From assembly GCA_902790375.1 (NCBI GenBank), contig CADARY010000018.1, positions 58,741 to 122,740 on the forward strand: a stretch of 64,000 nt of DNA. The letters are read 5' to 3'. Within the stretch, counting starts at the first letter, position 1; every line of letters begins with the position of its first letter. The DNA is from Oscillospiraceae bacterium (GTDB taxonomy: Bacteria; Bacillota; Clostridia; Oscillospirales; Oscillospiraceae). A program made the position numbers and the translations under genes. The notes beneath the pieces were generated by a model. It was not told the DNA's origin. It worked only from the letters and a program-made list of their open reading frames with translations, and ran no database searches. Of the stretch, positions 41,622-50,783 are shown piece by piece.

Positions 41622-42446
41622 TTAATTCAGCACAAAGCGCTCCACCGCACGGGCAAAGCCCGCCTCGTTGTTGCTCAACGTCACATAGTCCGCCGCCTCG
41701 AGCAGCGCGGGGGCGGCGTTCGCCATCGCCACACCGACACCGGCAAGCTCCAGCATGTCGAGGTCGTTGGTCCCGTCGCCGAGGGCCATGCTGTCCTTCG
41801 CCTCCACATCGAGGATGCGGCACAGGCTCATCAGGCACTGGCCCTTGGTGGCCGCAGGGGCGTTGACCTCGATGTTGAAGGGCATGGAGGTGGAGAAGGC
41901 GAGGTGCGGAAAGCGCTCCGGCAGCTCCTCCAGCATCCGCGCGCGCAGCTGCATATCGCTGAAGTAGAGCTGCAGCTTCTGCACGCCGGTTCCCTTTTCC
42001 CGGAGATAGGCCTTCAGCTCCGGCACGGGAGCGCGAAGGTCGATGATGAGCTTGCGCACGCCGGGGTCCGGGATGATGCCGGGGGCGACCTTCAGCATGT
42101 CGGCGGTCATATAGCCCCAGTTATCCTGATAGCAGTCATAGAGTACCCCGAGGGTATCGGCGTATTCAAAGAAGGCCACAGCCTCCTCCGCCGGGATCTC
42201 GGCCCGCGCGGCGGCGTGGTCCTCCGCCGCGTCGTAGAGGTAGGAGCCGTTGGCCGTAATGAACCAGCGCATGAAGGGCAGGCTTTTGAGCTCGTCAGGG
42301 ATGCCCTTATAGATGCGCCCCGTGGCGGGTACGATCTGTACGCCACGCGCGGCGGCGCGTTTGATGGCGTCTATATTGTCCTGGGGGATCTGCTTGCTGT
42401 CGTCCAGCAGCGTCCCGTCGAGGTCAAAGGCGAGAATTTTGATCAT
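41622..42446 (-). CDS. Cof-type HAD-IIB phosphatase
   Basis: 274 residues. HAD motif I is LAFDLDGTLLDDS (Asp8 nucleophile), followed by the Cof cap of about 110 residues. Motifs III/IV are KGQCLMSLCRILDV and MALGDGTNDLDMLELAG, with ANAAPALLEAADYVTLSNNEAG at the end. Such enzymes dephosphorylate sugar phosphates, FMN or pyridoxal phosphate; the substrate is not predictable. It follows comM by 11 bases on the same strand. Confidence 0.88.
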   Translation of the reverse strand: MIKILAFDLDGTLLDDSKQIPQDNIDAIKRAAARGVQIVPATGRIYKGIPDELKSLPFMRWFITANGSYLYDAAEDHAAARAEIPAEEAVAFFEYADTLGVLYDCYQDNWGYMTADMLKVAPGIIPDPGVRKLIIDLRAPVPELKAYLREKGTGVQKLQLYFSDMQLRARMLEELPERFPHLAFSTSMPFNIEVNAPAATKGQCLMSLCRILDVEAKDSMALGDGTNDLDMLELAGVGVAMANAAPALLEAADYVTLSNNEAGFARAVERFVLN

Positions 42447-42457
42447 GGCGATTGCTC

Positions 42458-43975
42458 CTAACTCAGCTCATAGGTTCTGTACTGTATCGCCTCGGCGATA
42501 TGATCGGCGCGGATGGCGTCGGAGCCCTCCAGATCGGCGATGGTGCGGGCGACCCTGAGAATGCGGTCATAGCTGCGGGCCGAGAGATTCATCGTGTCGA
42601 AGGCCGCCTTCATCAGGGCGTCCCCCTCCGCGTCCGGGGCGCAGTACTGCCGGAGATCTTTGCCCTGCATGCGGGCGTTGCAGAGGGCCTTGTCCGTAAA
42701 GCGCGCCCGCTGCCGCTCTCTTGCGGCGTTGACGCGCTCGCGGATCGCGGCGGAGCTCTCCGCCGGGGAGCGGCGCTTCAACTCCTCGTAGTCCAGGGCC
42801 GGAACCTCCACAATGAGGTCGATACGATCCAGCAGCGGGCCCGAGATGCGCGAATGATAGCGGTGTACCTCCGCCTCCGAGCATTTGCATCTTCCCGAGG
42901 GGTGCCCGTACCAGCCGCATTTGCAGGGGTTCATGGCGCACACCAGCATGAAGCGGCTCGGAAAGCTCACCGAGCCCGCCACGCGCGAGACCGTGACCAC
43001 CCCGTCCTCCAGCGGTTGGCGCAGAACCTCGAGGGCGTCGTTGCGAAACTCCGGCAGCTCGTCCAGAAACAGGACGCCGTGGTGGGCAAGGCTGATCTCG
43101 CCGGGTCTGGGGATCGCGCCGCCGCCGGCAAGCCCCGCCGCCGACACCGTGTGATGGGGCGAGCGGAAGGGCCGCGAGGCGACGACCGGCTTTTCATGGC
43201 TTGTGAGTCCCGCCACGGACCAGATCTCCGTGGCCTCGATGATCTCCTCGCGGCTCATGTCCGGAAGAATGCCGGGCAGGCGCTTTGCCAGCATGGACTT
43301 GCCCGCGCCGGGCGGGCCCACGATCAAAATGTTGTGGCCGCCCGCCGCGGCGATCTCAAAGGCGCGCTTGACGTTCTCCTGCCCCTTCACATCGGCAAAA
43401 TCCAGCAGCGCGTCCGCCTCCGCCGTGAGGGCTGGGGCCGCGGTCGGGGAGAGCGTCTTTTCACCGCGCAGATGCCTGACAAGCTCTGTGACCGTGCGCA
43501 CCCCGCAGACCTCCAGCCCCTCGGCAAAGGCGGCCTCGCTGGCGTTCTCCGCCGGGACAAAGAGGCGGCGCAGCCCCTCACGCTTGGCGGCCAGGGCCAT
43601 GGGCAGCGCGCCCTGCACGGGGCGCAGCTCACCGGTGAGGCTGAGCTCCCCGATAAAGGCGGCGTCCTCCTCCGGCGGCCTGATGTCCCCGGAGGCGGCA
43701 AGGATGCCCACCAGGATCGGCAGGTCATACACCGTGCCGGTCTTTTTCTTGTCCGCCGGGGCCAGGTTCACCGTGAGGCGGGACACCGGGAAGCGGAAGC
43801 CGCTGTTCTTGACGGCGGCGTGCACCCTCTCCCGGGCCTCCTTGACCGCCGCATCCGGCAGACCCACAATATCAAAGTGGGGCAGGCCGTTGGAAATATA
43901 GACCTCCACCGACACCCCGTAGCCGCCGATACCGCTGACCCCGAGGCTTTTGACGGATGAGAACACGTTGTTCAC
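42458..43975 (-). CDS. comM: YifB/ComM family Mg-chelatase-like AAA+ ATPase
   Basis: 505 residues. The N-terminal ChlI-like region has GLPHFDIVGLPDAAVKEARE. The AAA+ core has GHNILIVGPPGAGKSMLAKR (Walker A) and GVLFLDELPEF (Walker B); Cys residues in NPCKCGWYGHPSGRCKC form the zinc site of the family, and the Mg-chelatase C-terminal domain follows. ComM is a hexameric helicase that promotes branch migration in natural transformation. The start is GTG 43975; no ATG fits. The ribosome binding site is weak. Confidence 0.9.
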   Translation of the reverse strand: MNNVFSSVKSLGVSGIGGYGVSVEVYISNGLPHFDIVGLPDAAVKEARERVHAAVKNSGFRFPVSRLTVNLAPADKKKTGTVYDLPILVGILAASGDIRPPEEDAAFIGELSLTGELRPVQGALPMALAAKREGLRRLFVPAENASEAAFAEGLEVCGVRTVTELVRHLRGEKTLSPTAAPALTAEADALLDFADVKGQENVKRAFEIAAAGGHNILIVGPPGAGKSMLAKRLPGILPDMSREEIIEATEIWSVAGLTSHEKPVVASRPFRSPHHTVSAAGLAGGGAIPRPGEISLAHHGVLFLDELPEFRNDALEVLRQPLEDGVVTVSRVAGSVSFPSRFMLVCAMNPCKCGWYGHPSGRCKCSEAEVHRYHSRISGPLLDRIDLIVEVPALDYEELKRRSPAESSAAIRERVNAARERQRARFTDKALCNARMQGKDLRQYCAPDAEGDALMKAAFDTMNLSARSYDRILRVARTIADLEGSDAIRADHIAEAIQYRTYELS

Positions 43976-44012
43976 CTCTTTATTCAGTGTGGAGTTTTAT
44001 TTCGGTTTTATC

Positions 44013-44046
44013 AAAAAAGCCGGAGACGCAAGCCTCCGGCTTTTTT
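44013..44046. terminator. Bidirectional terminator after aspS
   Basis: Perfect 13-bp stem AAAAAAGCCGGAG / CTCCGGCTTTTTT with an 8-base loop. It gives a T-run in both directions and separates aspS from comM. Confidence 0.9.
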
Positions 44047-44051
44047 GATGC

Positions 44052-45836
44052 TTATTCTTCCTCCACGTCGCCGACGACCGCGATGTGCAGCTCGTCAAGC
44101 TGCTTCTGCGTGACCTCGCCGGGAGCGCCCATGAGGATGTCCTGGGCGTTCTTGTTCATCGGGAAGGGGATGACCTCGCGGATGGAATCCTCGCCGGCCA
44201 GGAGCATGACCATGCGGTCCACGCCCGGGGCGATACCTGCGTGCGGGGGCGCGCCGTAGCAGAAGGCGTTGTACATGGCGGGGAACTTCTTCTTCACGTC
44301 CTCCTCGCCGAGGCGGACCATCTCAAAGGCCTTGATCATGATCTCGGGGTCATGGTTGCGCACGGCGCCGGAGGAGAGCTCCACACCGTTGCACACCAGG
44401 TCGTACTGGTCGGCGGTGATGGTGAGGGGGTCAAGCTCTCCCCGCTCTGCCTTGAGCAGCACATCCAGGCCGCCCGCAGGCATGGAGAACGGGTTGTGGC
44501 AGAATTCCAGCTCGCCGGACTCCTCGCCGATCTCGTACATCGGGAAGTCCACGATCCAGCAGAACTCGTAGCGCTCTTTATCCATATGGCCGGGGACGGC
44601 GGCGCCCAGCATCTTGCGCATGACGCCCGCGGTCTTGAGGGCCTGATCGTGCTTGCCTGCGGCGACGCCCACGAGTGTGCCGGGCTTGAGGCCCAAGGCC
44701 TCGATGACGGCGTCCTTCTTATCGGCCAGGAACTTGGCAACGCCGCCTGCAAGCTCGCCCTTCTCGTCGAGCTTGAACCAGTAGGGCTTCGCGCCTGCCT
44801 GCACCTCCACGTCGGCGCAGAGCTTGTCGATCTGCTTGCGCGTCAGGTCGCAGCCGGAGACCGCGATGGCCTTGACGGTGTTTCCCTCGGCGAAGGGGGC
44901 AAACTCGGAACCCTTGACAAGCTCCGTGATGTCCTGCAGCTTGAGGTCGATGCGCAGGTCGGGCTTGTCCGAGCCGTAGGTCTCCATGGCCTCCAGATAG
45001 GGGATGCGCTTGAAGGGGGCGGTGGAGGCAATGTCATAGGTGCCGTACTTGGCAAAGATCGGGGGCAGCACGTCCTCCAGCACGGCGAACACATCGTCCT
45101 GGGTGGCGAAGGCCATCTCCATATCGAGCTGATAGAACTCACCGGGGGAGCGGTCGCCGCGCGCGTCCTCATCGCGGAAGCAGGGGGCAATCTGGAAATA
45201 GCGGTCAAAGCCGGAGGTCATCAGGAGCTGTTTAAACTGCTGGGGCGCCTGGGGCAGGGCGTAGAACTTGCCGGGGTGCTTTCTCGCCGGGACCAGGTAG
45301 TCGCGCGCGCCCTCGGGGCTGGAGGCCGTGAGGATGGGCGTCGTGATCTCCAGGAAGCCGTGCTCGGTCATGGCCTGGCGCAGGGCCGCCACCACGTTGC
45401 AGCGGAGGATGATATTCTTTTTGACGGCTGGATTGCGCAGATCCAGGTAGCGGTATTTGAGGCGCTGGGTCTCATCAGCCTCGCGGCTGCGGTTGATTTC
45501 AAAGGGCAGCTCGTTATAGCGGCAGCGGCCGAGAACCTCGATCTTCTCGGGCACGACCTCGATATCGCCGGTGGGGAGCTTGGGGTTCTTGCTGTCGCGC
45601 TCACGCACGACACCCTCCACGGAGATCGTGGACTCCTTGTTGATGCCCTTGACGACGCGCATCATGTCCTCATTCTCGATGACCACCTGGGTGGTGCCGT
45701 AGAAGTCGCGCACGACGACGAAGGCGAAGTTATTGCCGACCTCGCGCACGTTCTCCATCCAGCCGACGATCTTGACCTTCTGGCCGACATTCTCAATGCG
45801 CAGCTCGCTGCAGGTGTGGGTACGGGATTGTGTCAT
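44052..45836 (-). CDS. aspS: Aspartyl-tRNA synthetase
   Basis: 594 residues, class II synthetase. An N-terminal OB anticodon domain (CSELRIENVGQKVKIVGW...) is followed by the catalytic core with motif 2 APCFRDEDARGDRSPGEFYQ, a GAD insertion domain of bacterial type, and motif 3 APPHAGIAPGVDRMVMLLAG. The ATG at 45836 is chosen with AAAAGGA about 9 bases upstream. A palindromic repeat lies in the upstream region (45873-45984). Length and insertion mark it as bacterial AspRS or AspRS/Asx type. Confidence 0.95.
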   Translation of the reverse strand: MTQSRTHTCSELRIENVGQKVKIVGWMENVREVGNNFAFVVVRDFYGTTQVVIENEDMMRVVKGINKESTISVEGVVRERDSKNPKLPTGDIEVVPEKIEVLGRCRYNELPFEINRSREADETQRLKYRYLDLRNPAVKKNIILRCNVVAALRQAMTEHGFLEITTPILTASSPEGARDYLVPARKHPGKFYALPQAPQQFKQLLMTSGFDRYFQIAPCFRDEDARGDRSPGEFYQLDMEMAFATQDDVFAVLEDVLPPIFAKYGTYDIASTAPFKRIPYLEAMETYGSDKPDLRIDLKLQDITELVKGSEFAPFAEGNTVKAIAVSGCDLTRKQIDKLCADVEVQAGAKPYWFKLDEKGELAGGVAKFLADKKDAVIEALGLKPGTLVGVAAGKHDQALKTAGVMRKMLGAAVPGHMDKERYEFCWIVDFPMYEIGEESGELEFCHNPFSMPAGGLDVLLKAERGELDPLTITADQYDLVCNGVELSSGAVRNHDPEIMIKAFEMVRLGEEDVKKKFPAMYNAFCYGAPPHAGIAPGVDRMVMLLAGEDSIREVIPFPMNKNAQDILMGAPGEVTQKQLDELHIAVVGDVEEE

Positions 45837-45872
45837 GATTATCAATTCCTTTTCATGTTATGTGTTAGACAC

Positions 45873-45984
45873 GTAGGGGCGATTCATGAATCGCCCGGCG
45901 GTACAGCGCACGTTATACGTATGCGCCCGGGCGGACACGAAAAACACAGGCTTTGCTGCCGGGCCGTTCATGAACGGCCCCTAC
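45873..45984. repeat. Palindromic repeat (family III), copy 1, 112 bp
   Basis: GTAGGGGCGATTCATGAAT begins the unit and ATTCATGAA-type sequence with GGCCCCTAC ends it. The 26-base ends are inverted copies differing at only two compensating positions. Each end is also a palindrome in itself (GGGCGATTCATGAATCGCCC). It has no coding capacity and sits between hisS and aspS. Confidence 0.75.
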
Positions 45985-46040
45985 ATTTATAGCATTGCTC
46001 AGTATCATGCAGGGATGCAGAATGATGCCCACTGCAGTTT

Positions 46041-47396
46041 TTATTCCTTTATCACGCTGCCGCTGTTCAGCACAGCGACTTTATCGGCAATGTACTTAGC
46101 GGCTTCGTCCGGCGTGAGCTTGACCTGCTCGCCCGAGCGCATGTCCTTCACCGACAGGACGCCCTCGTTCATCTCGTCCTCGCCGATGAGCACCGCGAAG
46201 GGTACGCCGATCTTGTCGGCGTAGGCCATCTTGGCCTTGAACTTGCGCTTCTCGCCGTAGAGCTGGGTGCGGACCCCGGCATTGCGGAGCGTGGTGGCCG
46301 CGGCAACGGCGAAGCCCAGCTCCTCCGTCATCGGCAGCACCAGCGCGTCGCAGGGAGCGGTGACAAGCTCGTCGGACAAAAGGCCCTGCTCATTGAGCAC
46401 ATAGAACAGCCGTGTCAGTCCGATGGAGATGCCGACGCCCGGAAGCTGCTTGTCGGTGTAATATTCCGCAAGGTTGTCGTAGCGCCCGCCGGAGCAGACG
46501 GAGCCGATCTCGGGGTGCTCGGTCATTTCAGTCTCGTAGACGGTGCCGGTGTAGTAGTCAAGGCCGCGGGCAATGGTGAGGTCGACGGCGAAGTTTTCCT
46601 CCGGCACGCCGAAGTCCTTGAGGTACCTTGTGACGGCGATCAGCTCGTCCAGGCCCTCATCAAAGATCCCGTCCATACCGCGATAGCGCTCCAGCGCCTC
46701 GATCACCTCGGCGTTCGTGCCGCAGATGGCCATAAAGTCCAGCACGTTTTCCGCCTTGCAGGGAAGCATCTTCACCTCGTCAATGAGAAGCTCGCGCACC
46801 TTTTGCGCGCCGATCTTGTCGAGCTTGTCCACGGTGCGCATGATCTCGCCGGCCTTCTCGCTCATGCCGTTCATGGCGTAGAAGCCGTTCAGGAGCTTGC
46901 GGTTATTCACGCGGATGCGGAACCTTTTGAGTCCCAGCTTCGTGAAGGTGCTGTAAATAATGGCGGGGATCTCCGCCTCGTTTAAAATGTCCAGCTTCCC
47001 GTCGCCGATCACGTCGATGTCGGCCTGGTAAAACTCCCGGAAGCGGCCGCGCTGGGCGCGCTCTCCCCGGTAGACCTTGCCGATCTGGTAACGGCGGAAG
47101 GGGAAGGCCAGCTCGGAATAGTGCTGCGCCACATATTTGGCAAGCGGCACCGTGAGGTCAAAGCGCAGGGCCAGATCGCTGTCGCCCTTCTGGAAGCGGT
47201 AGATCTGCTTTTCGGTCTCGCCGCCGCCCTTGGCCAGCAGCACCTCCGCCGATTCGATGACCGGGGTGTCCAGAGGCGTGAAGCCGTAGAGGGCGTAGCT
47301 TTCCCGCAGGATCGAGAGCATGCGCTCCATTTTCATCTGCTGCCGCGGCAGCAGCTCCATAAAGCCGGACAGAGTCCGGGGGCTGACTTTTGACAT
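46041..47396 (-). CDS. hisS: Histidyl-tRNA synthetase
   Basis: 451 residues, class II. Motif 2 is KVYRGERAQRGRFREFYQAD, the HisA block is ARGLDYYTGTVYE and motif 3 begins SVCSGGRYDNL. A C-terminal anticodon-binding domain begins near CDALVLPMTEELGF. The length is slightly above the bacterial mean. The gene is flanked on both sides by family III palindromic repeats. No T-box was recognised in the leader. Confidence 0.95.
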   Translation of the reverse strand: MSKVSPRTLSGFMELLPRQQMKMERMLSILRESYALYGFTPLDTPVIESAEVLLAKGGGETEKQIYRFQKGDSDLALRFDLTVPLAKYVAQHYSELAFPFRRYQIGKVYRGERAQRGRFREFYQADIDVIGDGKLDILNEAEIPAIIYSTFTKLGLKRFRIRVNNRKLLNGFYAMNGMSEKAGEIMRTVDKLDKIGAQKVRELLIDEVKMLPCKAENVLDFMAICGTNAEVIEALERYRGMDGIFDEGLDELIAVTRYLKDFGVPEENFAVDLTIARGLDYYTGTVYETEMTEHPEIGSVCSGGRYDNLAEYYTDKQLPGVGISIGLTRLFYVLNEQGLLSDELVTAPCDALVLPMTEELGFAVAAATTLRNAGVRTQLYGEKRKFKAKMAYADKIGVPFAVLIGEDEMNEGVLSVKDMRSGEQVKLTPDEAAKYIADKVAVLNSGSVIKE

Positions 47397-47434
47397 AGGT
47401 TTTCCTTTCCAATGAAAAATGGCCGTAAAACGCC

Positions 47435-47504
47435 GTAGGGGCGCTTCACGAAGCGCCCGTCTACAATGCGCAGGTCAAACGGGCGATTCGTGAATCGCCC
47501 CGAC
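47435..47504. repeat. Palindromic repeat (family III), copy 2, 70 bp
   Basis: GTAGGGGCGCTTCACGAAG at the left and GGCGATTCGTGAATCGCCCC at the right are inverted-type ends like those of 45873-45984, joined by a short spacer. It lies just upstream of hisS. Confidence 0.7.
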
Positions 47505-47518
47505 AGACATAATGGATC

Positions 47519-47923
47519 TTATTTCTTCTGGGGGTTGACGATGTTGCGCCAGTCAAGATCGCCGCGTCTCAGCCCCTGCACCAGAACCTCCGCCGTGGCG
47601 GCGTTGGTGGCAAAGGGGATCTGATACTGGTCGCAGAGCCTCTCGATCTTGTTGATGTCGTCGAAGCCCTTGGGGTTCGTTGGGTCGCAGAAGAAAAGGA
47701 CAAGATCGATCTCGTTGAAGGAGATGCGCGCCCCGATCTGCTGGGCGCCGCCCTGCTCGGCGTGGAGATAAAGCGTAATGGGCAGCCCCGTAGCCTCGGC
47801 CACGAGCTTCCCGGTGACATGGGTCGCGCAGAGGGAGTGCTCCGCCAGGATGCCGCAGTAGGCGATACAGAACTGAACCATCAGTTCCTTTTTTCTGTCA
47901 TGGGCCATTAAAGCAATGTTCAT
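47519..47923 (-). CDS. mgsA: Methylglyoxal synthase
   Basis: 134 residues. MgsA turns dihydroxyacetone phosphate into methylglyoxal. Family segments are MNIALMAHDRKKELM, LYLHAEQGGAQQIGARI (phosphate-binding Gly-Gly-x-Gln-Gln-Ile-Gly) and DLVLFFCDPTNPKGFDDINK (catalytic Asp), ending IPFATNAATAEVLV. The length is typical. It stands alone between hisS and PBP2. Confidence 0.92.
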   Translation of the reverse strand: MNIALMAHDRKKELMVQFCIAYCGILAEHSLCATHVTGKLVAEATGLPITLYLHAEQGGAQQIGARISFNEIDLVLFFCDPTNPKGFDDINKIERLCDQYQIPFATNAATAEVLVQGLRRGDLDWRNIVNPQKK

Positions 47924-48049
47924 CCGAATACTCCGTTTCTCATTTCACATCTTAATTCTCAAATCAATTTATTATAAACACTTCGGCTTGAAACTTCAAT
48001 ACGGATTTTCCATTTTTTTAGGACGCGAATCGGTGAGTTTTTCTGTTAA

Positions 48050-48145
48050 GGCAACACCGCATAATTCGGCAAGAGCAGATCCTGAGAAAATTTGGGTTCT
48101 GATAAAGGCACTTTTTCGCAGATGTACTTTGTGTACCTCAAGAAA
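48050..48145. mobile_element. MITE family I, copy D (left part only)
   Basis: Begins GGCAACACCGCATAATTCGG and runs through the left arm and loop (GTACTTTGTGTACCTCAAGA) but ends after CTCAAGAAAA without the right arm. It stops 8 bases before the 3' end of the PBP2 gene. Confidence 0.8.
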
Positions 48146-48152
48146 ATAAAAC

Positions 48153-50267
48153 TCATTTCAGCAGCGTCATTTCCGGCTCTGAGGTATCGCTGTAGCCGCG
48201 GATGGTGATGTATGCGTCCATGATCTGCCGGGCGATGAACTGCACGTCGGCGCCGGCGCCGCCGCGCTCCACCACCACGAAGATGGCGACCTCCGGATCC
48301 TTATACGGCCCGTAGCACATGAAGATACCGTCGTTCTGGATGCCCTCGCCCTTCTGGGCGGTTCCGGTCTTGCCGGCGCAGCGCCAGGCGCAGGGGACCC
48401 AGATGTTGGCGTTTGTCTCGTTGGTGTAGTCATTGAGCACCATCCACATTCCCTCGTGTACCGCGTCCCAGTTATACTGGGCGGTCTCCACGGAGGACAT
48501 GATCTTCTTCTCGCGCTCGTAGAGCTTTTCGGAATAGTCGTAGTTGCGGATGGTTTTGATGATGGAGGCGGAGTAACGAGTGCCGCCGTTTGCGACGGTG
48601 GCGCAGTATTCCGCCATCTGGATCGGGGTGAACACGGAGTCGGACTGGCCGATGGCGGCCTGCAGCGTGTCGCCGATGCGCCACTCGCTCCCGGCGTAGT
48701 CCTGGTGGTTTGCGCGGTTGGACATGTTGCCCTTGGCCTCCACCAGCTCGATGCCGCTGAACTGGCCGAGGCCGAAGGCGGCGGCAAATTCGCCCATATC
48801 GTCAACGCCGAGGTCGTTGCCCACGGTGTAGAAGAAGTAGTTGCAGGAGTCGCGGATGGCGGTGGTGACGTTTTCCTCCGGGTGGGTCAGATGCTCCTTC
48901 TTGTTGGCGTTCCAGATCCAGCATTCCGGAGCGTAGCCTTCAGCCGCGTAGCGGGTGTATACGCCCTGGCACTTGACCTTCTTCTCCGTGTTGATGATGC
49001 CCTTGGTCAGGCCCGCGATGGCGGTGCAGGGCTTGAAGGTGGAGCCGGGGGCGTAGGTGCCGAGCAGCGCCCGGTTGAACAGCGGGGCGTTCTCCGCCGC
49101 CAGCAGCTCCTGATAATCCTCGATGATGCGCGACACGTCATAGGTCGGCCAGCTTGCCAGAGCCAGAGGAGAACCGTCCTTCACGTTCACCACCACGGCG
49201 GAGGCGCCGGTGATGTTGTCCTTCAGATCCACGTTGTAGTCGCCGCGGGCCGTGCCCTCGGCGCGCTTCTGGGCGATGTTTTTCTTCAGGATCTCCACGC
49301 CGTTGCCGAGGATGCGCTCGGTCTGCTCCTGCAGGACGCTGTCGATGGTGAGGTAGATGTGGTTGCCGGGCACCGGCTCCTTGGTGTAGACGGTGGCGAG
49401 GATGGTGCCGGCGGCGTTGCGCGTCTCCTCCACCTCCCCGTCCTGGCCGTGAAGGTAGTTTTCAAAGGCATACTCGATGCCGTCCTTGCCCACCATGGCG
49501 TCGGTGGAATAATCCAGCAGGGAGTATTTTTCAAACTCCTCCTGGGTCATGAGGCCCACGTAGCCCAGGATGTGGGCGGCATAGTCGGTGGAGTACTGGC
49601 GGATATAGGCCCGCTTGACCTCGATGCCGACGAGCTTGTTCTCCATGATGGAGGAGATGAGGTTCATGCTCGCGTCCTCGACGAAGACGTAGTCGGCGGT
49701 GTTGATAGCGTAGCGCACGTTGATGGAATAGCGCACCCCCGCGATCAGGCGCATCTCGGCGGCGGAATAGCTGTTGTCGATGTTGTAGCGGGTGCGCATA
49801 TAGCTCATCAGCTCCACGGCCGTGCAGTCGGGACTCAGCTCCTGGCGCTTGTAGTAGGCCTCCAGCATGGTGCGCTGGATAGCGGTCATGTTTTCGTCAT
49901 ATTCAAAGGGCGGCTCGAGGGTGACGGGCAGGTCGTCGGTATACTCGTCGCCGTAGGAGCGCACCATGCTCACCAGCTCCAGGATGACGGCGTTGGGGTC
50001 GTCGTTGGCAAAGAGCTTGTCCGTGTCGATCTTGAGGTTGTAGCATTCGGCGTTGGACACCAGTACGCGCCCGTAACGGTCGAGGATATTGCCGCGGGCC
50101 GCGGTGACGGTGCGGGTGGTCTTGGTCAGCTCGTTTGCGCGGTTATAGTAGGCCTCGCCTTGGACGATCTGAAGCTGATAGAGAAAGTACATATAGACGG
50201 CCAGCAGCAGAGCCGCGATCACCGCGAGCGCCGCCACCCGGCCGGGCTTGATGAGTCTGCTGTTCAT
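48153..50267 (-). CDS. mrdA: Penicillin-binding protein 2 (class B, elongasome)
   Basis: 704 residues. One N-terminal membrane helix (about 10-30), a PBP dimerisation domain opening with RGNILDRYGRVL, and a transpeptidase domain with all three motifs: SxxK (Ser409, APGSTFKPC), SxN (Ser474, RDSCNYFF) and KTGT (Lys633). Crosslinks peptidoglycan during side-wall growth together with MreC/MreD, encoded just upstream. It lacks PASTA domains. An insertion of roughly 100 residues compared with E. coli PBP2 is seen between the helix and the catalytic domain. Confidence 0.93.
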   Translation of the reverse strand: MNSRLIKPGRVAALAVIAALLLAVYMYFLYQLQIVQGEAYYNRANELTKTTRTVTAARGNILDRYGRVLVSNAECYNLKIDTDKLFANDDPNAVILELVSMVRSYGDEYTDDLPVTLEPPFEYDENMTAIQRTMLEAYYKRQELSPDCTAVELMSYMRTRYNIDNSYSAAEMRLIAGVRYSINVRYAINTADYVFVEDASMNLISSIMENKLVGIEVKRAYIRQYSTDYAAHILGYVGLMTQEEFEKYSLLDYSTDAMVGKDGIEYAFENYLHGQDGEVEETRNAAGTILATVYTKEPVPGNHIYLTIDSVLQEQTERILGNGVEILKKNIAQKRAEGTARGDYNVDLKDNITGASAVVVNVKDGSPLALASWPTYDVSRIIEDYQELLAAENAPLFNRALLGTYAPGSTFKPCTAIAGLTKGIINTEKKVKCQGVYTRYAAEGYAPECWIWNANKKEHLTHPEENVTTAIRDSCNYFFYTVGNDLGVDDMGEFAAAFGLGQFSGIELVEAKGNMSNRANHQDYAGSEWRIGDTLQAAIGQSDSVFTPIQMAEYCATVANGGTRYSASIIKTIRNYDYSEKLYEREKKIMSSVETAQYNWDAVHEGMWMVLNDYTNETNANIWVPCAWRCAGKTGTAQKGEGIQNDGIFMCYGPYKDPEVAIFVVVERGGAGADVQFIARQIMDAYITIRGYSDTSEPEMTLLK

Positions 50268-50282
50268 AGCAATCCTTTCCGC

Positions 50283-50783
50283 TCATTCTCTGCTCCACTT
50301 TGCCGGCAGGGGATACGCCAGCGCGGCGGCGGGCAGAGAAAAGAGCGTCTGCAGCAGGGCGACCTTGAGCATCTCGAGGCTCCAGGCATCCCCTGCCAGG
50401 GTTTTGAGCATTTGCAGGAGCGCCGTAATGAGCAGGGCCAGCAGGGCAAGGCCCATGAAGGCGAAGAAACGGCGGTTGATGAAAAACTGGGAGATGAATG
50501 CGGACAGCAGGCTCAGCACCGGCAGGAGGATGAGGAAAAACACCCTGTTTTCCACAAAGCTCATGTCCGCAAAATAGCCCATCAGCAGGCTGAACAGCGG
50601 CCCCCAGGTGGCCCCCTCGAACATGCCGAGCGCGGCAGACACCGCGGGCAGCGCCAGGGGGCAAACATTCATGGGCCTTATATGGCTGAATACCATGTTC
50701 TGGGCCATCAGGGTCAGAAACATGAACAGCAGATAGCGCAGCACCTTGTTCAGGTCGATCTTTTCCAGTAAATCCTTCATCAT
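50283..50783 (-). CDS. mreD: Rod shape-determining protein MreD
   Basis: 166 residues with five or six membrane helices. Genes around it (mreC upstream, PBP2 downstream) and the length are typical of mreD, and LFMFLTLMAQNMVFSHIRPM with GATWGPLFSLLMGYFADMSF fits the family. It anchors MreC in the elongasome. ATG 50783 overlaps the mreC stop (ATGA). Confidence 0.88.
   Translation of the reverse strand: MMKDLLEKIDLNKVLRYLLFMFLTLMAQNMVFSHIRPMNVCPLALPAVSAALGMFEGATWGPLFSLLMGYFADMSFVENRVFFLILLPVLSLLSAFISQFFINRRFFAFMGLALLALLITALLQMLKTLAGDAWSLEMLKVALLQTLFSLPAAALAYPLPAKWSRE

Noticed and set aside
44085-45992. Long plus-strand open frames opposite aspS, PBP2, U32, argS and yhaN genes
   Set aside because: All mirror well-supported genes on the other strand and read as His/Val/Gly-rich shadow protein without domains.
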